Assembly (NCBI GenBank): GCA_910592205.1
Contig: CAJVPJ010000173.1
Span: 1-37,886 of the forward strand
DNA length: 37,886 nucleotides
Source: Paraglomus occultum
Lineage: Eukaryota > Glomeromycota > Glomeromycetes > Paraglomerales > Paraglomeraceae
Direction: 5' to 3'
Part shown: positions 1 to 13,400 of the stretch, piece after piece
Position numbering within the stretch: position 1 is the stretch's first letter
Layout of the letters: each line of letters opens with the position of its first letter
The notes under the pieces: generated by a model
What the model was told of the DNA's origin: nothing
The model's input: the letters and a program-made list of their open reading frames with translations, nothing else
Databases searched by the model: none
Made by a program: the position numbers and the translations under genes

Positions 1-3000
1 ATATTCTCCTCTTAAACATTTCCATCAATGTCCACTAGTCACACCAAGCAGATTAATTTTTCCTATCAAAATATCTTCTTACATCAAAAATATGCTCCGC
101 ATCAAGTACCCGGAGTACTATCTACATTGTTAAAAATCCGGGTACTTTAGTCAGAGAGACACGGTATTCCCCGATTATGTAATATCTACATTAAAGCTGA
201 ATAGACACATACTGTTTGGACTATACTTGTGCCCGCCACATTTTTTTGATTACCTTTGAAAATTCAATAATAGCTAAATTAAATAATTTTTCAATCTTAT
301 TATGGAGATATTGACACTTTATTAGGTATCTTTATAACAATAACACAATAATACGATAGAATTGTTTGTCATACTAATGTTATTATTATACCTCCAGATG
401 AATAAAAAATTTTATTTCAATCTCAAAAACGCTTACCAGTCGTTTCATCGTTTTAGCTTGACAGATTTTTATTAGATATCTTTGAAGTAGCCAAATGACA
501 CCGAGGATGTCATTCCAGACGGGATTTGTGTTTATTATATTTTTCTTACACAAGTGTAATACGATAATGTGGTACATGTGTGTCATTATCAAATGCAGCG
601 TTACCCGAAAAAAATAATGAAGGTTCTCGCGCAACTTATTGAGCATTTCAGTATAAAATTAAGCCTAATGTAAAAAATCGCCAAATTTAGGGCAGGAAGG
701 TTATTGGTGATATCATTAATGTCAAGTGAACTTAAGGGGGTGGCGTTGGAAAAAATAAAACCCGATGCCGTATCTAAGATTCGATTCTTTGGCTTGGAAA
801 ATTCCCTGTTTACTAACATATATTCATGGCAAATCTAGCTTATTTAATTCTAATTTAAATATATCGTATTTCTTATTTAAAAAACGCATACACCGTAGCC
901 ACCGAGCTGTATATGAGTTGTTGCCATTAACAAGACCATTGATACATATTTATTGGCTATATATATTCGTCCGTCGACCAATTTGTTTGATCTAATCTAC
1001 TAGTGAAACAATACTTGCAGCAGTATAGTTTTGTTGCAAGTATTATACGACAAGTATATGCTTTACATTCGTAACACATACGGATGTTAAGACTAGCGGG
1101 CGATTATGAATATTAAATGCCTATATAAATATTGTGATTGGAGGGAGATAACATGTTACACACATCGCGGCTGTCATGGAACTGTCATTAAATCATCAAG
1201 CAATAAAAAATTTGTAATTAATACGAAAAAAAAGGCACTAATATCAATAATTGAGTAAAATTGACAGTAATAATTGACGGTAGTTACTTTTAGATAGTAC
1301 CTAAATATGCACGTAGATAGTTATGCCCTTCATTAGTCATACCCATAACTGGGTTTACCTGGAGATTGGATCAAGAAAGTAAATAATTTAATGTTGTCCG
1401 ACAAGAAACATTACAGCGAGAAATTAACGGTAATCCTTCGTCATTATATGCATACATACCTTGGCCTGTACTCAATTAAAGGCTTGATAAACCATCGGTA
1501 ATAATCGAATTCCATAACGAATTCTATTGTTGACATTTGCTATTTGTCTCTTGACGAGCATAAAAGCTGCAAATTTAATTAATTTATCTCTTATTGCCAA
1601 GCAGCGTATCAGCCACTACTGTGACGTTTGAGTTACGAATGGACTATCAGTAATTAATATAATTAAGTGCCGATTGTTAGAAAGTATGAGAAAAAAAAAC
1701 AAAGATAATGGTAATTATTAACTGTTTGGTATGTTGATTTTCCATATCGGGACAGTTCCTTGATTTTGGCGTACAACATTGGACATGAGTTTTATAATTA
1801 AAACGTTGAAACTGCCAATGATGATGGTTAAGCAGAGCTTTGTGCGCTTGCGGATTGTTTGGATTAAAGATCTCTGCATCAATATTAATACATTTGAATT
1901 AATATGCAACTAGCGTTATATCTATTACTTGGCCAATACTTCTTGCTTTTTATAGTTAGCTTACAGTTTTGCCACACTCCAATCGTAATTTTGTTTTCCT
2001 TTTGTTCGATTGTCCTTACACATTATCTTAGTGGTAAGAAATACGCTGTCTTACTTGAATGTTGTTGCTCACATAATCCTTAAATGAAACGTATACAAGA
2101 TAGGGTTTCGTCTGAACGCTATTATATCGACTGTGTATATTACACTTGCCAGATAGGGTATTAACTGCCTAATTTGGATGTTGGATATCTCAATTGATAA
2201 ACGTTACAACATCGACCGAGATCAAATAGATAATAGCGTAATCAAATACATTAGTGTAATGTTTATAACAATGAATGTGTGATCGACATTCCACTACCAT
2301 ACCTCCTTTGTGTATTACCTTCGCACTTTGCCTTCGCACTTTGCCCTTCTACCGACCTTTGCCCCTGCGCATTTACTCTTTGTAATTCTATTACATACGT
2401 ATACAATGTATGCGCGTATGTGTATGTATTATAGTATGTATGATATCTTGTATTGAAGCAGGTATTTTTTTTCCCTTCGTTTAAGTATACAATAACATCG
2501 TATATTTTATCTCATCGAACTTTTCAATGACCGCCTGTACAACATCAGCTGCATGTCTGATTAGCTACCTTGGTCAATCCGTAAATCTTACGTATTGTAA
2601 GCATAAAGTGCACATTTTCTTATAGGTGTATCACATTAAAAAATCTACTAAAAAAAAAAGGGTTTAATGAAAAGAAAACAAATGGTTACAAACATTCACC
2701 AAAAAGGGCAAAACTTGCTTGGCCAATGACGGGTCAGAAATACCTGCTAAAAATGATCCGCAACACGGAATATCAGAATAAAAGAATATCGGAATAAAAA
2801 GATATTAATTGATTGTAAAATAGATAATAATTTTATAAATATCGGAGCGTGTTAAAATTTTTCCCATACATAAAAAAGAAATAAGATATATACCGTAATC
2901 TATCTATATATATAATAAGTCTTTAAACATATTATATGAGATCGTCAGCCTCTATCCACATAGCCGAGACACCAGTAATATTGACCGAACTAGTCAAATT

Positions 3001-3246
3001 ACATGCAGGAGAACGAGACACACGGTCGTAGCCAGTGTCATTGTATGTATGTCATTGTATGTATGTTTGTTCTTGTCTTCATAACTTTTGATTTAAATTT
3101 TCTTTACTTACCGTTTTACATATATATTCATTACTTTACTTAATTCGTTCTTTTCTGTATAATACTATTAGATTAAACTTCATTCATTAAACTACAACGA
3201 TAATTGTCAAATCATATACTCGAATTTACCACACCTAGTCTCTATC
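1..3246. other. Gene-poor AT-rich flank
   Basis: No reading frame here is longer than about 85 codons, and I recognised no family in any of them on either strand. The sequence is AT-rich with short homopolymers and small simple repeats, such as two copies of a TCATTGTATGTATG-like unit near 3040-3070. The last part holds the promoter of the F-box gene at 3247, but I could not single out a convincing TATA box. It may be decayed transposon or plain intergenic DNA. Confidence 0.6.
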
Positions 3247-4866
3247 ATGCCCTCTCTTCTGCCAACAGAATGCCTTACTTGTATCTTTGCAGAATTAGAA
3301 TCCCACAAATCATCTATATACTCGTGCATTAGAGTAAATAGAGAATGGTGTAATGCAGCCACACCTTTTCTATGGAAGAATCCATTCTGTTTGACGAGTA
3401 AACATCGATCTGATGTTCCGTTTACAATCAAAAAAAACATGCCTATCGATGCATACTTGCCCTTTCTCTCTGATTCTGCCAAAGCTCGATTGAGATTAAA
3501 CAACGTCCCTACTGGACTCGAATCTCCCGTTTTACCGGCATTCAACTATCCATCATACTTACGAGTATTAGATATGGATGAATTTTATGACGAGATCACA
3601 AAATGGGTCGCCAATAAAAGGCTTGCGCAGGCAACTCAATTCGATACAAACTCATATGCGATATCACAACAGGCAGCCTCAGAAGACGGTTTTGGCGACT
3701 ATTTATCCGACATTGACGACGACGACGACGACAACTGTGACGACTACGACAATTATGACGACGACGACGACGACGACGATGATGACTTCATCGCTTGTAG
3801 CGATGAAATACAAAAAATTCTTATAGCGCAAGAATTACTATTCCTATTCTCAGACTCGTCACCCAAATTATATCGTCTCTCTATTGACACACGTCGTCTG
3901 GGTAAAATATGGTGTGACATGGTAGTGAGCATCCTATCACCCGAGATATCCTCAACCGACACTCACCACCCCGTACCCATCCCGTCGTGTTTTTCTCACA
4001 TTGAACAATTCGAATTCAAAGGCGAGGGCGACGAGACTGACGACGAATTCGAAGATATGCTACTGGCCATTTCTCAATTTAGCAAAAACGTTAAAATACT
4101 CAAAATAGCATCCTGTTCGCGATGCCTACTTCAACCGTTGGTCGATTTAATTGAATCACAACAAGGCATCAGTGAATTGATGCTAAATAATATTCGCATA
4201 GTGGGTACATCAATATTCGAGGCTATTGCCCGTCACAAAAAGACATTGACACATGCTGAATTTCATCGGTGTACTTTCATTGATTGTAAACCAATGACTG
4301 CTCTTGCGAGTTGCACCAAGTTAGAAAGTCTTATATTCGCAAGGAGTGGTGTCAGTGGAGAGTTACTTGCACCATTGGGATCTCCGTCGTCATCTATCAC
4401 TCAGCTGAGTAGACTGGTGTTGTTGGATATATATCCATCTAACGGTGACGAGGCAGAATGGATCAACCTTGCTCAACAAGTCAACGCTATTTTGCGTCGT
4501 ACTGGAAAGACGATCCGTGAACTGCGCACAAATCTTCATTTAACTTACTTTCCCCATTTTGTCGATACAATAATATCCGACTGTCCTAATCTGCTTATAA
4601 TAGAAATGGACATTCAAAACATAGCTCAGATACCGGGTATAGTCAAGCTCTTACGAAGCTGTAAGCATCTTCAGACGTTCCGAGTATCCATCGACGGTTA
4701 TACTCATAGTAACTATACAGTTGCTGATGATTTAATCCACGAGTTTGCCCAAATAATTTTACCTTCTCTTCGTCGTTTGGAGGTGCGAAAATGGAAAATC
4801 TCTAAGCAAGGTTTATTATTTAAGTGTTTGATAAGCATGAAAGCTCCAGTGAGATACCTTTCATGA
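3247..4866 (+). CDS. F-box domain protein with acidic Asp-rich insert
   Basis: A single-exon gene of 539 codons. The N-terminus (about residues 1-48) has the F-box layout of Glomeromycotina proteins: a leading LPTECLTCIFAEL helix, then CIRVNREWCNAATPFLWKNP. F-box proteins bind Skp1 and act as substrate receptors of SCF ubiquitin ligases. Residues about 155-180 are an almost pure Asp tract. The rest (about 190-539) is Leu-rich with repeated 'L..L.I..C' spacing, as expected of degenerate leucine-rich repeats that would choose the substrate. The start is the first ATG and falls directly before the F-box, so nothing appears to be missing upstream. The frame is uninterrupted. The substrate cannot be inferred. 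Confidence 0.9.
   Translation: MPSLLPTECLTCIFAELESHKSSIYSCIRVNREWCNAATPFLWKNPFCLTSKHRSDVPFTIKKNMPIDAYLPFLSDSAKARLRLNNVPTGLESPVLPAFNYPSYLRVLDMDEFYDEITKWVANKRLAQATQFDTNSYAISQQAASEDGFGDYLSDIDDDDDDNCDDYDNYDDDDDDDDDDFIACSDEIQKILIAQELLFLFSDSSPKLYRLSIDTRRLGKIWCDMVVSILSPEISSTDTHHPVPIPSCFSHIEQFEFKGEGDETDDEFEDMLLAISQFSKNVKILKIASCSRCLLQPLVDLIESQQGISELMLNNIRIVGTSIFEAIARHKKTLTHAEFHRCTFIDCKPMTALASCTKLESLIFARSGVSGELLAPLGSPSSSITQLSRLVLLDIYPSNGDEAEWINLAQQVNAILRRTGKTIRELRTNLHLTYFPHFVDTIISDCPNLLIIEMDIQNIAQIPGIVKLLRSCKHLQTFRVSIDGYTHSNYTVADDLIHEFAQIILPSLRRLEVRKWKISKQGLLFKCLISMKAPVRYLS
3715..3786 (+). repeat. GAC/GAT trinucleotide tract inside the F-box gene
   Basis: Runs of GAC (a few GAT), broken by AAC, TGT, TAC and TAT codons, encode two blocks of consecutive Asp. 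The period of three keeps the frame, so length changes would alter only the acidic linker between the F-box and the Leu-rich region. The antisense frame reads as poly-Ser and is only a shadow. Confidence 0.85.
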
Positions 4867-5344
4867 TAAGTATCTGTTAAAGAGAACCTAACCAAAACTA
4901 ATGTTTAATAAGACACGTAAACAAAAGTTTCGCTAATAGTAAATGTAAATTTATCATGTATACATAATTGCATTCTGTGTAGGGCTAGTACTTACATAAC
5001 TATAAGATATCCCATTCTCCTCTAAGCATTCATTCCTATGTATGAAACAAAAAAAGCATTATGTCAGAACTCGTGCTCATCACGTTAAATATAGCATTAA
5101 AGCATTCTGCATGCAGTCTTTGCATGCTTTTGTCAAATTATTGGAAGAATTTTTAATGCGAAGAGTCCTGAAAATGCGCGAAAGGTAGCTTTTATTTTTG
5201 GATTGAAAAATGAGATTTCTCAGTTGAAAAGTTTGAACTATGAAAGGAACTATTTGGCGATTTATGACAACAAGTCACGCTGATTAGTTTATTATGCATT
5301 CTTTGATCAATAAAAAGCTCAATTACTCTATCCTACTATACTCA
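4867..5344. other. Convergent intergenic region
   Basis: Lies between the 3' ends of the F-box gene (+) and the CLPTM1-like gene (-), so it should hold both 3' UTRs and polyadenylation sites. It is AT-rich, and I see no coding signal. A short repeat, GCATTAAAGCATTCTGCATGC followed by TTTGCATGC, sits near 5095-5130. Confidence 0.5.
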
Positions 5345-8040
5345 TTATTGAGTCTTCTTTTCTGATGTAATTTTCTTAGCCCCTTCACCTACTTGTCCAT
5401 ACTCATTAGCTCTAGTTTCATCCACTGGGTATATCCATCTTTGATATATGTATACGAAAAAGACTACATCGTCTCTCAAACATGCTAATCTATGTAACGT
5501 TGGCATTTTAATACAAAAGGCAAATAAATCATCAACGAATGTACCCAACGTTTTGTACATGAGAGTTTTCCACGGCATGTGAGCCACCTGTAACGTATTA
5601 AATGGTGACGGAGTTAGACAATCACTTTGCATAATCATAAAGCGGTCAGTGCTATAAACCGAAATGTACGTACACTCTTCAGTTTGTAATTAATAAATAA
5701 TTGAGGAGTCATCATTATAAATCCAAATGCGTACACGAATCCGACAAGAGTTGTCAATATGAACGAATACCAGCTCTTGTGAGTGTTGTATATCAAACTG
5801 TAGACAGCATACCCCGCGAGTAGAGGATACGCCGCCCATGATAAGTACTTAAAGGCAAGTCGATCATATTCTTTTGTCTTCTGTTCACTCTCAGACAGCT
5901 TGTGCTTATCAACGAGTCGTACCGAGTAACGATACCACTTGGTCGGCGCTGCTTTAATCTATGGAAATTGAATGATGTAGAATATTGGCTTCTGAGAAAA
6001 ATAATGTTTCGTCATTTTTATACGTTCATTCCGTTAAAGCTTACCTCAACGTCTACAGCTTTCTTGACCTTCCAAACCTCAATAGCTAATCCTATACCCT
6101 GTCCAATTAAAATCATCCAACTTGTATCTCGATTGTTGTCCATAAGGTACAGGAAGATGACTAATTGGAAAAATATGTTGAGAAATATAGTGCGCACAGA
6201 CACACCGGTCATTTCTTTTATATCTTTCCAATGAGCAATATCTATAAACCAAACGCAGCTCTTTAATAAAAGTTTGGAACAAACGGAAACGTGGAACATA
6301 ATATACAGACCATTCTTAAATGCCAAAAACTCAAATACGCTGTGTAGTATAGACACAATCATAGTGACACCCAATAATATTGGACTTGTTTCCGAAAACA
6401 TTCTCTTGATTTCATCAAATTCAGCATGTGCATCACCGCCAATAAACCCAGCTTGTATGCGGAATGATTCTTCCATTTGAATGTAAAGTTGAAATTTGAA
6501 AAAACTGATTGGATAATATTTTATATTTAACGGAAGTGTTCTAAAGTGCAGAAATTTTGTGTTAATGTCCAGCGGATTTTAAAGCCTTCTAGAAAACAAG
6601 TCAAAGTCAGCAAACGAAGAAGAAAAAAAAGTACTTTTACGGCTTACTTTACGGTCTCATTAATTGGCATCATTTGTTCTCTTAGTAGCCAGAAGTCGTT
6701 AACTAATACAACAGGCAGATAATACCCTGTTCTCCCAGAGGGATCAGTCATCCCGGTACTCTCCAATGGTATTAATGATGAAATGTGAGAAGGTATAGAT
6801 GCGTAGGGAATGATCGTTGAATCGGATACAATATTGATTGTCAAATTTTGATGCCAATGGGAAATTATTGGAGTATCCTTATCGGAAGACTATAAGAAAG
6901 GAGCGCAATATCAGTATAATGTTCATCCCTTGTATGATCCAACTACGGGGACTGATATATAAATGCAGCGACATAACCTCCGTGTCGTCCACATCCTTTT
7001 CCTCCGCTTCTTCCGATTCACCACCACTTAAAAGTTTTCGTGTTTTAACCTCTTTACGCTTAGGATAATATCTTGTTAACACTACAAAATGGATAAGCAG
7101 TTTGAGATTATGATTCTAAAATGTCGCATTATATGGTAAAATGCAGCATAACAAAATTTAAATTTAACTGTTTACATTTCCGTTGATACACTCTCATGTC
7201 AGGCTGAAATCCCGGATCTAACGGATTAGGTGATGCTCGATTAAGAGTAAGGTAAACATGAGCATACAAGGTGCCATTCCGTCTAACATTCTAAATGCAA
7301 TATGTGCACTATTCAGCATCGTGACGCCAATCCACAAAATGCACAACGCGCTGCTTACTTAGTCAACACGACTCACCGCTGATGTCTGCAACTCCAAGGC
7401 CGTCTCTTTCTCATTATCCCAATCCCCCAGGCGAATATGACTAACATGCCAAACGAGAAACTTTGGATCATTAAAGTTCATGAATTCCTCATCTTCCGAG
7501 ATGTAAACGCGAAGATCCTACAATAGCAGTAGACATATTTAATTCAAGCGTTAAATGTCGTGTTAGTACGATGAATGGGGGATAAATGCAAACTAACCAT
7601 ACTAGAATCGCTTGGCCATAATGGAGCAGCATGCGTAAATTGTGAAAATTGTTTAGTTCCTTCCGTATCAGGTACGAATCCTGGTGGAGGAGTTGTCACC
7701 GGTGTTTTGGATCCTTACAACCGATACAAGTAATTCAATACCCTAACTATATCATAACAAGAACAACAAAGACAGTATATATACCATTGAACATCCATTG
7801 ATAAATATAGTACATGATCATAAAACGAAATAAGAGTTGAACTATGGTGCCAATTCCAAAAGTTTGTTCGGGTTGCTGTTCTTGCTGCTGCTGCCCCTCC
7901 GGTGCTCCGTTCGGCCGGGCATTGTCATCGTTTGTTTGGCTGGGTACATCAGTTGATCGCTTCCTTGTAGAGGAATCGTTCTGACTTGACATGTCGAACG
8001 GCTGGAGAGTATGTGATCTGCGATCTCGGTAAAATTTCAT
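5345..8040 (-). CDS. CLPTM1: CLPTM1-family multi-pass membrane protein
   Basis: Ten exons (- strand): 8040-7785, 7713-7598, 7517-7377, 7290-7176, 7081-6978, 6889-6648, 6540-6311, 6241-6045, 5958-5674, 5587-5345. All phases join into 642 aa, close to the roughly 670 aa of human CLPTM1. Family signatures: LHSVFEFLAFKN, SHWHQNLTINIV, VNDFWLLREQ, the LPL..PIS..KFQLY stretch, TPQLFINYKLKS and LRDDVVFFVYIYQRWIYPVD. Layout: a Gln-rich N-terminus, a first membrane segment near residues 63-84, a large lumenal domain, then several membrane helices from about 378. CLPTM1 proteins sit in the ER/Golgi and affect trafficking of membrane proteins. The start may instead be the Met at 7992 (MSSQND), since the first 16 codons have no support. 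The intron 6310-6242 is 69 nt without an in-frame stop, so its retention would add 23 residues without shifting the frame. The donor at 6977 (GTTATG) is weak. Confidence 0.93.
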
Positions 8041-8450
8041 TCATGTAATACGAAAACGTCATGACAGTAGTTTGCCATACAGCCATGTGATGTGGCATCT
8101 TTACCATCGGAAATTAAATTCTCTTGGGATTTAAACCGTAGCCGGAAATCCAAGCATGAATGGACAAATGAATTTCATCTATTTCGTTGTGTGTGGCCCG
8201 GGAATCAACAGAACAGGAGCGTGGCGGCGTATGTGTTAAAGTACTCTGTCAGTCATAGACATACAGATAGTAAGGTTTATGTTAACAGTCGCGACGAGAG
8301 ATGGCATTACAACGTTATATCACGGATATGCTTAATAAAGTTGCTATCAAATTCGTGTTATAAATGTATATACTTTAATTCTTGCTTTATCGAAAACCAA
8401 CACAACTAAAAACTTGCAATAATTAATGTGCACGATAAAAAGTCCACACA
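8041..8450. other. Intergenic: CLPTM1-like promoter and P450 3' flank
   Basis: Lies between two genes on the minus strand, so it holds the P450 3' flank and the CLPTM1-like 5' region. A 105-codon plus-strand frame (8092-8409) spans most of it, but it resembles no family I know and has no splice-linked neighbour. No clear TATA box was seen. Confidence 0.4.
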
Positions 8451-10410
8451 CTATGATGATTCATCGAATAATAGCCTCTCAAGTCCTTCTCTCCTGGGTG
8501 CAAAACTAACTGATGGTTGGCCATTTCCTACTTGATTAGATTTTATCCCGCCATCAACAATTATGTAGCACCATATTATCCGCGAGAACGCGAGAAATAA
8601 CAATGATTCGGACTGCACAAAAGAAAACGAAAAAAAAACAACGTAAGAGACATATTTCAATAACACCTCTATAGAATCGCACATCTAAAACTTACCAATT
8701 CAGCGGCAGGACACATTCTCTTTCCATATCCAAATTCAACCCTGTTTGTATCCCCTACCTCTAGGTTTCTCTCCATTTCACCTGGACTGTCCTTATCCCA
8801 CTCACCACGAACACTCTCGTCCACCAATACAAGTGCACCTTTCGGTATATGGAATCCCCGATATTCATCATCGACTTCCACGTATCTTGGTGGAATGGGC
8901 AACCACGCAGGATGATTTAACAGTGCTCGTTTTATGAATGACATTGTGAAATGACATGATGGTCTGTCAGCAAGTGTGGGGAGATGAGGTAGGGATAGCT
9001 CTGTGCTTAGAACTGACTGAAAAGATGGCGTCTGGGCCAGCTGGGTTATGAGAACTGTTAGCGAGTGTGTAAGAGTGGACTTGTTTAAGGTTTAGAGACG
9101 ATGACAAAGAAAGACATGAGTATATATGATAATAGGTTGGACGATATAAAAAATCAATCTTATGATATCTGACAAGTTCACTGATTCATACAAATGACAT
9201 TGATTAAATACACAGGCTTCTTTCTTACTAGTACTTACCATCCCTATAACAATAAAGGATCCAAGCGTATGTACAATGTCCATAATATCGACTTCACCCT
9301 TCTCCCTTCTTCCCATCAACTCTTTTGCCAAACAATCCCTCTCCACATTCTCCTTGTTCATTTTGTAAATTAATCTAAGCACTATATCTTCCAACTTATC
9401 TCTCAATCTTATCGACTCCTTATATTTGCTACCCGGTATTCCAAAACGCAATCCCAAATCCTCAAAGCTTCGTTTTAAATTAGGTAATTCTACCCCTGCC
9501 CTACTAGTATTTTCAATCTTTTCATAATATCTGATATATTCATTTATCAGGTTGCTTATCCGTTGGTAAGTTCGATCGTCGACGCTGGTTGGTGAAGAGA
9601 TGCCGAAGACATGAGAGAGGAGAGACGATATCGCGAAGAGACGTAAATGTGGGGTCGGATCACATGGCACGCGGAGAGAAAAGAGAGATTTGAGAAGTTT
9701 GACTGTAAGCGGGTCGAGCGTTGAGGGAAGTAAAGGGTGCTTGACTAGGAGAGGTGTGGCTGGCGGGTTGCCATTGTATAAATCGGAATAGATTAGTATT
9801 CGGTAAAGAGTTAACTATGATCAGAGTATTCATCATTTACCTGTTAATTTAATTTTCTGGTAACAAGCATTATACGGTAGGATAGCATAATTTCTCCTTC
9901 GTTCAATAACATCCGAAATATAATAATTCGGTCTTCTTGAAGAATACTTGGTTGCTCCTTTCAATTATGATATAATAAGTACATGTCGACAAGTCTCTCC
10001 ATAACTATAATGATACGTGATCCCATACTTTTCTGTAGCAATTCATCAACCGCTTTCGCGCTCGCCAGAACCACACATGGTTGTGATTTGACATAGATCA
10101 TGTATACATCTCCAAGAGATGTCCTCCATTCGATCAATCTGATGCAGAACGATAAAGTAACTGTCACAAACATTTTTTATGGCTGACGTTCCGTGCTTGC
10201 AATCTACTATTAAAGTATGTCTTACTTTTCTCGAGATATCCTATCGACTGTACAAGCGTGTCCATTAAGATAACCTTTCCCACTAGGCACAGGTAGTCTC
10301 TTGATGCCGTTTGTTACATATCCACTTTTCCTCCATCGCCACCATTGCCAGGCAACAATTCCAATTAATGTATAAAAGCTAATTGTATACGAATTCCACT
10401 CGAAAGCCAT
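8451..10410 (-). CDS. Cytochrome P450 with degenerate catalytic motifs
   Basis: Six exons (- strand): 10410-10226, 10138-10017, 9957-9841, 9759-9239, 9079-8696, 8612-8451, giving 496 aa with all phases consistent, a normal P450 length. An N-terminal membrane anchor lies at about residues 6-25. The haem loop FGYGKRMCPAAEL is present (Cys438), as is the region before it, PPRYVEVDDEYRGFHIPKG. Other hallmarks have drifted: the C-helix WxxxR is Y135QKIK139, the I-helix acid is Ser (IGMST, 313-317), and the K-helix ExxR reads R366-A-L-L369 in FIKRALLNHP. P450s are ER-anchored haem monooxygenases. Loss of both ExxR residues questions normal function, although the open frame over six exons argues against simple decay. 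The chosen Met at 10410 starts directly before the anchor; an in-frame Met exists at 10449. Substrate unknown. Confidence 0.87.
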
Positions 10411-13400
10411 TCTTGTTCTGATGAGAGGACAGTCGACGAAAATACACACGCACGCTTTTTACTTTTATGCTTACCATAACCAATCCACTAGGCTATATCA
10501 AGTAATAACGTATTATAACTGAGTAACAATACCGGAAATTTAATTTGACATTTTAGGAATTGTCTCGTGGATTTTGCTAAGAAATCATATGAGATTTGCA
10601 TACCATTAAGGAGTACATGAATGCGGGGGAGGAAAAGAGATTATAATAAGCGGGGATGATAATTTTTTCCAGGGAACTGTCGCTACCTCACGGGTCATCC
10701 GTAGCACTCGTCTGCTACCATGATCTTGGGAAAAGTAGCTATAAATCAACTTCATTCTACCTAACGTCTTCACATCCAGCTTTCATCTACAAGTCAAGGG
10801 ATGCAAATACGTTAGGAGATAATCAACTTTCAATAAAGCAGGCGAATGGAATGCATTGAGAGATTTAATTAAGTAATGGGATTATGGGATTATGTCGCAC
10901 GAATCTGATAATCTTGCATATTTATGCTAATTGCCAATCTTTGAAAAAACGGCTAGATTTCATCAACGTGCAACATGCATAATATGGAACGACAATGTAA
11001 AATACTATCATTTGCGATCACACATCCTACCATATTGGTATGTAAATGTTTGTGGGTCTCGCGTCTCGTTGATTTTTTTTTCTCAGAAATAATTTGTAGC
11101 AAGCAGAATGTCTTTACTTTAAAGCTTACTAACCTGTGATCAGAGATAAACTTATGCTTATCTGATGTTCTTGTGTTATTACTATCAGAGCAAATTTGTA
11201 TATTTGAAAGCGATAATCTCTATTTAACTAGACAGCATGAAAAAGCAACAGGAATGTCAAATATGTTCAGAAGTCTGTTTTAATTGAGAGCACGTTACCT
11301 GATTTATCACTTCCATGAGCACACGCTAAACTTTGCCATCGTCAGGTCAGCTTTTGTGTGGCCAAAATTGAAAAATAGAGCAATCTGCTGCTGTCGAATA
11401 CACAAAGGAGAGCGTCGTATATTGATCTTGAAATTTAGCGTTTTAAACAAGACCATTGGCTACCTCTGCCCGAACCTATAGACAACGATTGTGACCTCAA
11501 GTTAAGTTACTCACGAGGCCAGATCGGTCCTGTATAGGCTATCCATAGACTATCATTTAACCTCAAGCACTTAATCCATTTCTTCCGACGAGATTAGTTT
11601 TGAAACCTATACGGAATTAAATTCGTTGGAATCTTTGGCATTCAGATTATTATTTAATTAAGCAATAAATTTCACGGTCTACATTAGTAATATAGTTCGA
11701 CAGTTTTATAGTCTATTCTGCTTGCAAGTAATTTATCAAATTAGTTACTGAAACAAAGGTAAGCTAATTTTTGCTAAGAAAATTACGACTACTTACATCG
11801 GGTTTAATAGTAATTGAAATTTCTCCGCCGTCATATCTCCGGCCAATGACACATCGAAATTAGCAGTATAACAAAACTGCAAATATATTACATACACATG
11901 CGGGACAAAATTATCAGCTTTTAAACGGTTATTCTGCCATTTGACAACATATTATTTCGAAGAGGCAAAAGAATGGTTTAGTGTCATAGATTATCTTGAC
12001 CCAGTTCGAGACTTCAAATCCATTCTTTGGTTGAGAGATGTCTCCGTTTATCCAAATGTTTTTGTCTGCTATCTAATTCAATGAAACGACAGACGGATAT
12101 ATAAGCAGTCTTAGTTCCGTATCAGCCGCAAACGAAGTCAATATTGCCATCAATTTCATAGATTTATTGCATACACTCTTTGGTTACCAAACACCATTAA
12201 CGACGACGACGATAATTACATCGAAAAAATTCTATTATTATTATTTATTTCTTGTAGAGAAATTCCCCCGATCTACAATTTTTCGGAATTGAATAAAATA
12301 GACGTATAAATCGAAGTTAAATAATAAGCTAAGTATGTCGCATACAAGACCAATCTAACTTCGTGAGTATTTGAGATCTGTCCTAATATTACTAGAGTAT
12401 TTAAAGCCTCGTTCGAAAACCAAGTCTTAGGATTAAGATGGGATTAAACCAGATTCTTCGACGCAACGAGCATAAATATTTATTTTGAATGATGGTTTTT
12501 ACCTAAAAATCTCTTGCCTTTTATGTTTATTTTTATTATCGTTTATTTTATCTTATATCAAATATTATAAAATAAGGTTTATCAAATTTTGATAAGTCGA
12601 TCTACCACGTCGGTCACCGTAATCGACTTATCGAGTTTGCGTGTTGAACTGGTATTGTAAGGTAAAATATGTACAATTAACTCTCCATTTTTTATTAGTT
12701 ACGTGACTCAATAAAACTATTACACAGTGAACCAAGGGCACGGTTCCAACTAAAAATAAATTATGTTAATTTCTGTTATACGGTTGAAAAAAATTTTTTG
12801 TTTTTCTTTTTTCTCGAAAAAATAATTTGTCTCACTAAAATACAGCCGAGTCAAGAAAACTCGGCGGTAATATTTAATGTTGTCGACAAACACAATCTGA
12901 ATAGCCGAATTATGTCCTGTCATAAAGATGTTCTTTATGGAGTTATTTATTTACTAGTAATTCCATAATACGTCTTTATGAGAAGTTTGTTTTTATAGAA
13001 TAAAAAAATTTTTTATGGATTAACACTAAGTTTCAATGCTTTTGCATATAATGGGTCTTTTGAGTCATGTAACAACATCATCAATAATACGCTAATATTC
13101 ACCACATTATCAAATCTTATAATTGCATAATCAACAATTTTTTTCTCATTCCGCTTGCGCGGCTCCAAAATTTTTATCATCAGCTCAATTACAGTATGTC
13201 TAATTTTATTCATCATAAGCTTTCCACGCAGGCAGACATGTGTATGTACTTTTAATTTGAACGTATTTATTTGACACTGGTGTTCAAAAAATATGACACA
13301 ACGGAATTTCTTTTTAACTCATGATAGACGGGGGGTAATTACATAATTATTATAATGAAATCAATTAGGAACAAAAACAAGAAAATTCATCGTTATTACA

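Noticed and set aside
3753-3962. Minus-strand frame with a poly-Ser start
   Set aside because: It is the antisense shadow of the Asp tract in the F-box gene.
8092-8409. 105-codon plus-strand frame between the CLPTM1-like gene and the P450
   Set aside because: No recognisable motif, lies in the promoter region of the CLPTM1-like gene, and shows no splice partner.
8451-10410. Calling the P450 a pseudogene
   Set aside because: All six exons splice in phase to normal length without a stop and the haem loop is intact; motif loss alone does not prove decay.
12847-12866. Short hairpin with CCGAGT and ACTCGG arms
   Set aside because: Arms of only six bases, with no T-run or gene end beside them; too small to call a terminator or element end.
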